A stretch of 64,000 nt of DNA from Chloranthus sessilifolius (lineage: Eukaryota > Streptophyta > Magnoliopsida > Chloranthales > Chloranthaceae), in NCBI GenBank assembly GCA_021018995.1, contig CM037597.1:34722936-34786935 (forward strand), written 5' to 3'. Position 1 is the first letter of the stretch; each line of letters begins with the position of its first letter. A program made the translations under genes and the position numbers. Below, piece after piece: positions 57,317 through 64,000 of the stretch. Below the pieces are notes generated by a model that worked only from the letters and a program-made list of their open reading frames with translations, ran no database searches and was not told the origin of the DNA.

Positions 57317-58064
57317 ACTTGAAAAAAAAAATATGCATCAATTTGTCACCACAAAAAGGAGGAACATCAAGCATTATCAAAATTCAAAAAGGAGATGAAA
57401 GAGGGGTTGATGATTACCTTCAAGGGGAGAAGAAATAGATCCAAAAATCGGCAGAGGATGAACGTTTCTGATCCACAAATACGAACCCCGGAGATAGAAC
57501 TCAAGCAAAATCAAATGCCAAAACCCTAAGGGGCTATCCCGGACTTGAGAAAGAAGGAGGGAAGAAGATAGAGTTTGAAAGAGGGGGTCCCTTTTGTGCT
57601 CGAGCTCCGGTAGTTTTAAAACTGCCAATTTTGGTTGGGCGTATATAATATATATGCTCGGCCAGGGCTCGGGCAGTTTTAAAACTGCCAATTTTGGTCA
57701 GGCGTATATAATATATACGCCCGGCCATTTTTTGCTACAGATTTGTCAGGCGTATATAATATATACGCCTGACCAAAATTGGCAGTTTTAAAACTGCCCG
57801 GCCATTTTTTGGCTTTGAGATCCGACGGATTCCCCCCTGTATGCTATGGACCAAGGCCCGGTCCCTCTTACAAGTCTACGTACCATCAAGCGATGGTGTG
57901 CGCATCCCCAAATGGCCCCTCGAGCTCCCTTCGATTAGCCCAAAGGGACCATGCTACAATAAGCGGATCTAAATCTGTAAGCGCTCACCAAGTGCTCCCA
58001 TAAAATCATAAAATCATGAAAAAAAAATTTGCATAAAAAAAAGAAAAAAAAGATTCACATAAAA
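57317..58064. other. Upstream region of aORF1 copy 1, element B
   Basis: It contains the palindrome/TTTTAAAA promoter-like block at 57614-57775 and A-rich DNA. 57800-58000 is non-coding and resembles the region upstream of element A's palindromes (gagggaccgggc type words on the minus strand). Confidence 0.45.
57614..57775 (-). promoter_or_regulatory. Putative promoter of element B aORF1: three palindromes plus TTTTAAAA
   Basis: Palindromes lie at 57637-57661, about 57699-57726 and 57746-57775. TTTTAAAA at 57621-57614 lies 15 bp from the nearest; in element A the gap is 14 bp. The segment GGCAGTTTTAAAACTGCC, itself palindromic, recurs between and after them (near 57671 and 57781). Confidence 0.58.
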
Positions 58065-59856
58065 TAATGCGTCGATCTAACAAAAGGCGAGAAGGGCCCA
58101 CTGCAACCAGGTTCCAGAAGGGGGATCCGACGTAGGGATCAAGGATGGCCTGCTCAACAAAAAGGAGGAGGGATTTATACATTTGGTCAGAACCCACAGC
58201 ATATAAGAGCTATCAAATTTGCGAAGAGAGAAATTGTTATACCTGCTCAGGGATCAGCAGATCAAACTAAGAGCGCAGCCCTAACTCCAGGTGCTTCATA
58301 CCCACGTCCCAACGGCAGTTCGCGTGCCAATTGCTCATAAGGGGGAACGTGGGAACTTCCGAGAGAAGCAGAGGGCGACCAGGTTGGAAAAACAGATATG
58401 CCAATAAAAAAGGGGGGACGAATTGAGACAAAAGGATAAAATACCTCAAGTGCGGGCCAGAATCCCACAACGGAGCTGGAGTCCCCAAGAACAGCTCGCA
58501 CCAGGCTAGACATGAGCACCGCGTAACCAGCACCTCCCCAATCAAGCCGATGTACAGTGTCCTAGTTCACCATAAGACTGAGAAGGGACAATGAGACCCG
58601 CCCTCCGCTGGTATTTGAAAGGAGAGTCTTGCCAAGGAGGAACAACACAGAAATATGGGCCAGCATCAGTGCACGCTCTGGCTCGAGATAGATGGCCGCA
58701 TCAAGTTGGCCCAAATCCACTAACTCATGAGGCTCGAACAAGCCAACTAGCCAGGATAGCTTGACTTCAGAACCGAGAACGTTCCCGGAGGTTGGGTAGG
58801 CCCCTATCAGCCGAGTCACCTCCTCCCTATCAGGCGTGCGGGCAGGTATCACTAGCAACCCTCCAATACGAACCCCAGTAATCATGGACCAGTCCGTGGG
58901 TGTGAGGGTCATCTCAGCCATGGCCATGTGAAACGTCATGCTCTCAGGGCAGAAGCGCTCTATCAGGGCCTTCAGATAGGCCGTGTTAGCCCTTACAGCG
59001 GGGCAGGAGATGAAATCCCCAAAACCAGCTTGGGCAAGCAGGTCCTTCACCACCTGGGGGAGATAAAGTACGAGGCGCTGGAGGTCGAACCAGCCACCCC
59101 GGAACATAATGTGTGGCAAAGGCTGCAAACAAAAGGCATCGGTCAAATAGGAGCAAAGTGGTATAATGAAGGCATCAAAGGAAAAGAAAAAGGGCTCATC
59201 TATTTACCTAGCCAGCGATCCCAAAGTTGGAAATTTGAGTATGTTGACAATGAAGGAGGCCAGTACGGGTGGCTTCACCTTGCATTTCATACCAAGGTTG
59301 GGAGGAGCGCTGTGAAACAATAAACTGCTCCCCATGAGGACCATAGGCCATCTCGGGCCCCTCCTGTGGATCCTACCCTTCGTCGCCAGACATATGAAAA
59401 TATGGAACACATCGGTATAAGAAAGGGTTGCTAAAAAAAAAAAGAGAATAACAAAAAAATGCACTAATCCATAAAAAAAAAATGAATGAAGAATGAATGG
59501 TGATAAATAATGAGGAAAATGAAAAAAAAGAGGGGAGCATAGGCCTAAGGAATCACATATACCTGAAAAGGAAAAAGGAAGAACATCAAACATTTCAAAC
59601 CAAAAAAAAACGAGAGAAAGAGAAAAGTAACAAAAAAATGCAAAAAAAAATAATATATGTGCACTAATCCATCATAAAAATAAAAAAAACAAACAAATAA
59701 GAATAAAGATGTTGAACGGTGATGATATATAATAATAATATGATGAATGATGAATGATGGTATAATAGAAAAGGGGAAAAAGGGTGATGATGAATGAAAA
59801 AAAAAAAAAAAAGAGAAAAGGAAAGAGAAGGGCATGACCACAAGGAATCACATATA
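58065..59856 (-). pseudogene. Partial second copy of aORF1 (exons 1 to part of 4), element B
   Basis: This repeats 55514-57316 at high identity, including the upstream A-rich tract. Exons: 59393-59208, 59122-58445 (678 bp, one TGG-to-TAG stop at 58562), about 58400-58243, and 58149-58065 (truncated). Where copy 1 has stops in exon 2 this copy keeps Gln codons (LYLPQVVKDLLAQAGFGD), and in exon 4 it keeps Trp. The left breakpoint falls at 'aaaataatgcg'; the right end is cut by the CACTA-type terminus. It is either a segmental duplication or part of a second nested element. Confidence 0.8.
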
Positions 59857-60185
59857 CACTACAAAAAATGTGTTTATTGAAGGCAACTTTTGGCCGTCTC
59901 GAATGGTATCTAAGCCATCTCCAATAGTATTAGAGACGACTTTCATGTAGTCTCAAATAGTCCCGTCTCGATTGCCTTTGGGGACCAAATGAGAGCCGTC
60001 TCTAATAGTAAGATTATTGGAGACGATCATAAGCCGTCTCCAAAGATATGTTGGAGACACCTCAATGCCGTCTCTAATAAGTCATCTCTTGTTATTAAAA
60101 ACGGCTTTTGGCCGTCTACAATAAGTGATCTGATGTTATTGGAGACAGCTTAAAGCCGTCTTCAATAAGTGATCTCCAATAAAAA
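59857..60185. repeat. Subterminal repeats of the CACTA-type end
   Basis: At least eight units of GGAGACGGCTTTTGGCCGTC / GCCGTCTCCAATAAGTGATC type occur in alternating orientation, 20-45 bp apart, many forming small hairpins (for example GAGACAGCTTAAAGCCGTCTT). Such arrays are typical binding regions for CACTA transposases. Confidence 0.8.
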
Positions 60186-60370
60186 AAATTTGACACTATT
60201 TTTTTTTTTTGCTCCAATCCACTACAAGCGATAAATTTGTTTATGAATTTCTATGAAAAAACCAAATCATGAAAATAACTTCTATAATTAACAACTTGCT
60301 ATCTTTCAATATCCCAAATAGCCTAAAAAAATTTTACAAATAATATCAAGAAACAAATTAAACTGGCACT

Positions 60371-60743
60371 TCAAAGCGATAGATGGGACAATAACTCAAC
60401 AATCTCTGCGGAAGAAAGAGACCCACCAGCAACAGCGCAGTGGAGGGCGGTCGCACCGTCTGATCCACTGGCCCGATTGACATCCACTTATCCAAGAGAT
60501 ATGATGTACTTCAATACTTCGGTGCTCCCAAACATAGCAGCAATCATAAGAGGTGTCCTCTCATCAAAACCCATCTTCTTCGACGACCCCCTTGAAGTTA
60601 ATCAAATCATTAGACACAAATAATTCCATGAGAATTGAACAGTGGCATGGGCTGTTCTTCGGCTTCATGACTTCCCCATCCATGATGGAATTGGGTGGCG
60701 ATAGATTCCTTTTGGCGCTGTCCACGGGACTACCACTGCACAT
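60371..60743 (-). pseudogene. Fragment of a plant CCCH zinc-finger protein with ankyrin repeats (N-terminal part)
   Basis: From ATG at 60743 the minus strand reads MCSGSPVDSAKRN and then CSILMELFVSNDLINFKGVV, the N-terminal pattern of the plant CCCH/ankyrin (TZF) family. After a short internal deletion with a frame change near 60570 it continues KKMGFDERTPLMIAAMFGS (first ankyrin repeat) and VDVNRASGSDGATALHCAVA (second). A TAA at 60488-60490 interrupts it, and similarity ends at about 60371. The zinc fingers are absent. The host gene is intronless, as is this fragment. It lies 0.5 kb inside the CACTA-type end. Confidence 0.82.
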
Positions 60744-60922
60744 GGAATCTATCTCCTTCCTGTAATATCACAAACAATTCACATCTAATAAGAAAAAAAA
60801 AACCCAAGCTTTCTTCCGGTCTTTGATTTCTCCGAAAAATACAGAGGCTACATAAAAATTTCTGTTTTAAATAATCAATTTGCGTGATTATTGATTCACA
60901 ATTAACTAATCAGATGTCTCAC

Positions 60923-60981
60923 CTTAAAGTAACTGATCACGAGCAGGTCAGTTGCAGTTTCTCTTAATGAGACAGAGTTAT
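60923..60981 (-). pseudogene. Exon-like fragment, unidentified gene
   Basis: Between a good acceptor (CTCTCTTAG) and donor (GTGAGA), 59 bases read NSVSLRETATDLLVISYFK without a stop. I do not recognise the protein. It is on the same strand as the neighbouring captured fragments. Confidence 0.4.
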
Positions 60982-61031
60982 CTAAGAGAGTGAAAGTTAA
61001 ACTGGTTGGTTGATCTTGACCGTCTCGTCTA

Positions 61032-61480
61032 TTATTGCATTTGAAGAGTTATGCTGATTAGGACCTATTTGCACCATACAAAACACATCTTTGCTCATTC
61101 TAGAATTATGAGAACTTCAATGAAACAAATATAGAGAAGAACAAAGAATGTTGATCAATCCTACAATAAACTCGATAAAACCATAAACTCACCCGAGAGA
61201 TCAGCCAGAAGCGCACGAGCTAGACCCTAGGAAGGAACACCAGGAAATTAATAGAAACACTGATAGAGTTATGATGCTAGTAAAACTGAAATTTAAAGAG
61301 CAGAGGATTTATAATCTGTTCAGATGCAAAATATGACTAGTGAACTGTAATCATTAGCACATTTGATCAAATAAATGATGGCAATGTAGACAGGAGAAAA
61401 CAACAATCATTAAAACATGCTTACTTGCACTGTATTGTTAGCAATATCCAGCATCCAAAAACCGATAACAAAAATAATAG
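61032..61480 (-). pseudogene. Three exons of a sucrose transporter (SUT2/SUC3-like), truncated
   Basis: Exon a, 61480-61425: AIIFVIGFWMLDIANNTVQ, a transmembrane segment and the ANNTVQ motif. Exon b, 61226-61193: GLARALLADLSG. Exon c, from 61064: GPNQHNSSNAI, then similarity stops at about 61032. All are joined by GT..AG introns of 80-200 bp with matching phases. The order and sequence fit the sucrose/proton symporter family (GP-x-RALLADLSG-P-D-Q-R-N motif). Short exons favour the SUT2/SUC3 branch. The conserved P of GPARALLADLSG is L here. Upstream and downstream exons were not found, so it is a captured or decayed fragment. Confidence 0.78.
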
Positions 61481-62756
61481 CTGCCTATGTAGGTTCTATA
61501 TTTGTGTAGGAAAGTTGATTAAAATTTTATTTAGCAAAAATATGTGTAGTTTGTCCAAGTCATATACATGATACACATGAAAATACTTGAAATACCGTCC
61601 TTAGAAGAGGCTTGTTTGCAGCCTGTTCCCAGCCAATATCATGACACCACCTACATGAGAAAATTACATTTTAGAGACTCTATACAAACTATTGTACCAT
61701 CTGACTGGGATCAACAAAATAAAGGGCCAATGTGTGGAACCAAAAGAAGCCTCGGTTATGTTAAATAAGCTTACATGTTTATGAGCACTATATCTGAGAC
61801 TGCAAGAGCAAAAAGAGCACATTTTGTATACAAACATAAATTTTTGAATTAATATCCTGGAAAGTGGTGGAGTGCTATGTAAGTTGATACCCGTCAATTT
61901 TCAACATATCTACCACATGGAATTATTATTGTTGCCCGTTTGATGGGTGAGCTATGATCTAAAGAACTTTGATGCAAAATATTTGGATGAAGAATGATCG
62001 CTTATCATCTAATTAAAAATAGTCTAACACCAACAAAAAAAATTAAAAATTAAAATAAAAATAGTCAAATGCCACTAAAATTAAACAGCTACTCTATAAA
62101 TCCAACGTACCATCAAGTTTTGAGGGCCTTGACCACTTCAAATCAAATGAAGCAAATCCTCTTTCGACCCAATTTTTGCATCATAGTTCGAGTCATGGGC
62201 ATCAAATGACATGGAACAAATGAGGGTTCCACACGGTACGCATCCCACAAATGACCCAGGTCTAAGAGCATCAATGCTCGGGTCGGTTACCGAACATCAA
62301 CTCCATTATATTTTGTTTATTTTGCCTCACCGTCTAATTAGTTAGCTAAACTAGCTGACATGCACTGATGTCTGCAACTCATGAGTACCACCTTCTCATC
62401 GCCCTTTCATTATTCCCACTAGCGGCTCAAAAACTGACTAAATTGAACACTGGACTAACCAATCCAAGAATTCAAAATCATCAGTGTGAAATAGAAGAAA
62501 GTGAAGTAATATAGTATCCTGAATGGAATTGAGCAGAGAAATAAGACTCACAAGACCAATATGCAATGATGATTATGATGATAAACTGAAAAATAAAAAT
62601 AACAAACAGAGCATCGAGGCAGAGTTTGTTGAACTGGAGCCATGATGGCCAGGCCACTTTAGCATACATAGTTCAACAAGACTAAAGCGCATTGTCTGTA
62701 TTTTCTGCACCCAAGATAAATTTGTACAATAATAAAAATAAAATGCTTGTAAAATG
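61481..62756. other. A/T-rich DNA between captured fragments
   Basis: Mostly non-coding. Two short stretches with splice-like borders (minus strand about 61645-61592, [18 protein letters not shown], and about 61811-61786) may be further exon remnants, but I cannot identify them. Confidence 0.3.
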
Positions 62757-63055
62757 AAAACAGATTCAAAATCTCTTCGCCCGACTCTTTTCACTATGAG
62801 ACTATCAGCTTCGTTGGTATTTATTAGCACTGCAGTGTTGCTAGGTAATAAAGAATTAGTTTGTAGCATTTGGCCACCACCACCAAAGACTATTAGTTCC
62901 TGCTCTGCGACTCTGGTGTCTATTGGCTTGTATGTCCCTAGAACTTTCTGTCTCTGTCTCCAAACAAACCATATTATAAATGTTGAAAAAATGACCAACA
63001 CGGCCACACTGCCTCCCACTATCACCGCCAAGAAGTGCTGCTGCCACACAGTCCT
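62757..63055 (-). pseudogene. Exon-like fragment coding a transmembrane segment, unidentified
   Basis: After a possible acceptor (GGGTTTATAG) the minus strand reads TVWQQHFLAVIVGG, then a hydrophobic helix (SVAVLVIFSTFIIWFVW), a basic stop-transfer (RQRQK), and a cytoplasmic-looking tail (KVLGTYKPIDTRVAEQELIV). No clear donor is seen; the frame runs on to 62573 into sequence that looks non-coding. It could come from a receptor-like protein; I do not recognise it. Confidence 0.35.
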
Positions 63056-63059
63056 ATAA

Positions 63060-64000
63060 ACCCCCACATGAAGAGAAGAAGAAAAAATTATATAAATTAT
63101 AAAATACAAGAAAATTTAATGAGCAACCCACAAACATCGTTGAACCTAGAATTTTTATCTCCTACAATTGAAGTGTGATTTAACATTATACCATGTGGCT
63201 GGCGTACTCTGTGGTCAATCTAAATTGAACAAGTACCAATCTGTTTTAGAACATGTCTCAGCCCAAAGAACATGCCTATAAGTGGATGTGAACCATCCGA
63301 TTAATGAAATTTAATACCAGCCATTAAAACTAAAAACAACGCTTGATATTATAGTCCACAAATCGGATTGTTTAAATCTCCTTAAAACACCATTTCTAGG
63401 ACTATTGCACTTCAATCTATGATCTATCACTTTGACGGTACAAATCACACACATGTTAAACCATTGATGGTGTACGATCATTTAAATACCATTTTGGTGT
63501 TTAAATGACGGTCACGAGAGTTGGGTCCAAAAAAAAAAAAAAGTTTTACCGAGACGTTTTCATAGCAAGGTTCACTGAGCATGTTTACAAGTACCACATC
63601 CAACTCGAAATATAATAATAGGTGGTTAAAAGTTTAACTTTTCATGGAGACTAAATAATTTGTCCATGGATAGGGTGGTGGATATATGGTAATAGTAAAC
63701 TTCTATATGCCTAGCATAATAGAATCAACATGATAGGACACCAATACTGACGAATACTTGCAAGATACTTGTAAGAGACAGTTTAACTATACAGTTTGTC
63801 ATAAATATTGTAAATGAACATGGGAATAATCACAAAATAAAAATTATCACTCACATATATATATATATATGGGAAAATACATCCATGAGCAGCCCGAAAA
63901 TGCTTCACACGAATGCTAGATCACGTGATCGCGAGTTGCACCACATCCTCTAAGGGTTATGTTAATAGAATTAGCATACAATATGAAAATAGTCTAAGAA
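63060..64000. other. Non-coding A/T-rich right edge
   Basis: No gene is recognised. A (TA)n run lies at about 63857-63870 and a poly-A tract at about 63530. No CACTA right end is seen. Confidence 0.5.

Larger units (their letters stand above)
38189..59856 (+). mobile_element. Element B: giant Tat-lineage Ty3/gypsy retrotransposon, interrupted on the right by a CACTA-type end
   Basis: 5' LTR 38189-39799, tRNA-Arg-type primer site 39802-39819, leader repeats, gag 41169-44048, linker and protease to 45860, G-patch-like segment, RT, RNase H, archaeal RNase H and integrase to 50238. Antisense genes follow: aORF2 (53754-52358) and aORF1 (56835-54515), then a partial second copy of aORF1. The right part, with the 3' LTR, is beyond the CACTA-type end at 59857. 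It is collinear with element A throughout. It inserted into element C. Confidence 0.87.
59857..64000. mobile_element. CACTA-type DNA transposon, left end, with captured host-gene fragments
   Basis: CACTACAAAAAAT starts at 59857, immediately after CATATA of the duplicated element-B sequence, whose undamaged copy continues CTTGAAAAAA (57317). This gives an exact insertion boundary; the 3-bp duplication is probably ATA. Subterminal repeats fill the next 330 bp. No inverted CACTA end is seen before 64000, so the element, or at least its right end, extends further. Exon fragments of several host genes, all on the minus strand, lie inside. No transposase is seen. Confidence 0.65.

Noticed and set aside
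60190..60240. CACTACAAGCG near 60220 as a second CACTA terminus
   Set aside because: It has the same orientation as the left end and lacks the following A-rich consensus and subterminal repeats.
60230..63110. A functional host gene spanning the right end
   Set aside because: The exon fragments belong to different families, have stops and abrupt junctions, and start inside a transposon terminus. A working gene is not supported.
1..64000. tRNA or rRNA genes
   Set aside because: No cloverleaf-like or rRNA-like sequence was noticed; the only tRNA-related sequence is the primer site of element B and a weak one in C.

Overview
The window is a stretch of repeat-rich nuclear DNA from a seed plant. 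No cellular gene here is convincingly intact. Nearly all 64 kb is retrotransposon DNA inserted into other retrotransposon DNA, followed by one CACTA-type DNA transposon end beside fragments of host genes. Spliced genes, TATA boxes, Ty3/gypsy and Ty1/copia pol genes, plant-mobile-domain-like genes, a plant sucrose-transporter fragment and a plant CCCH/ankyrin fragment all point to a plant, probably one with a large genome. I cannot name the species.

Layout. 1-3639: the 3' end and 3' LTR of a Ty3-type element running rightwards. It inserted into the 3' LTR of element A. 3640-27610: element A, a giant (>21 kb without nested DNA) Tat-lineage Ty3/gypsy retrotransposon on the minus strand. Its 3' LTR (3640-6807) is also split by a 2.3-kb solo LTR flanked by a 5-bp duplication. 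27611-29930: a decayed Ty1/copia pol. 29931-33315: an unclassified LTR-like non-coding block. 33316-38188: element C (LTR plus degenerate gag), cut by element B. 38189-59856: element B, a second giant Tat element on the plus strand, collinear with A. It carries a partial duplication of one of its own genes at 58065-59856. 59857-64000: a CACTA-type terminus with subterminal repeats, then exon fragments of a sucrose transporter, a CCCH/ankyrin protein and others, all on the minus strand.

A and B share one architecture: LTR; primer site and leader with a triple repeat and a small hairpin; Gag with a Pro/Gln-rich N-terminus; zinc knuckle; Pro-rich linker; protease; G-patch-like segment; reverse transcriptase; RNase H; second (archaeal-type) RNase H; integrase. 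After pol come two genes on the opposite strand (called aORF2 and aORF1 here) that resemble the plant mobile domain. aORF1 has the same seven-exon structure in both elements, and exons 2, 4, 6 and 7 have identical lengths. All copies carry nonsense changes or frameshifts, apart from B's integrase reading frame.

The most interesting signal is a set of short palindrome clusters, mostly three or four copies, upstream of each transcription unit in A and B: in the LTR, upstream of gag, upstream of aORF2 and upstream of aORF1. The palindrome sequence is completely different between A (core GCAACTATTAGTTGC) and B (core GCGTATATAATATATACGC), but its spacing to the TATA-like box matches almost to the base. 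I read this as a co-diversified cis-regulatory code, perhaps recognised by the antisense PMD-like proteins; that last step is inference. The other LTR families in the window carry their own, unrelated repeated palindromes.
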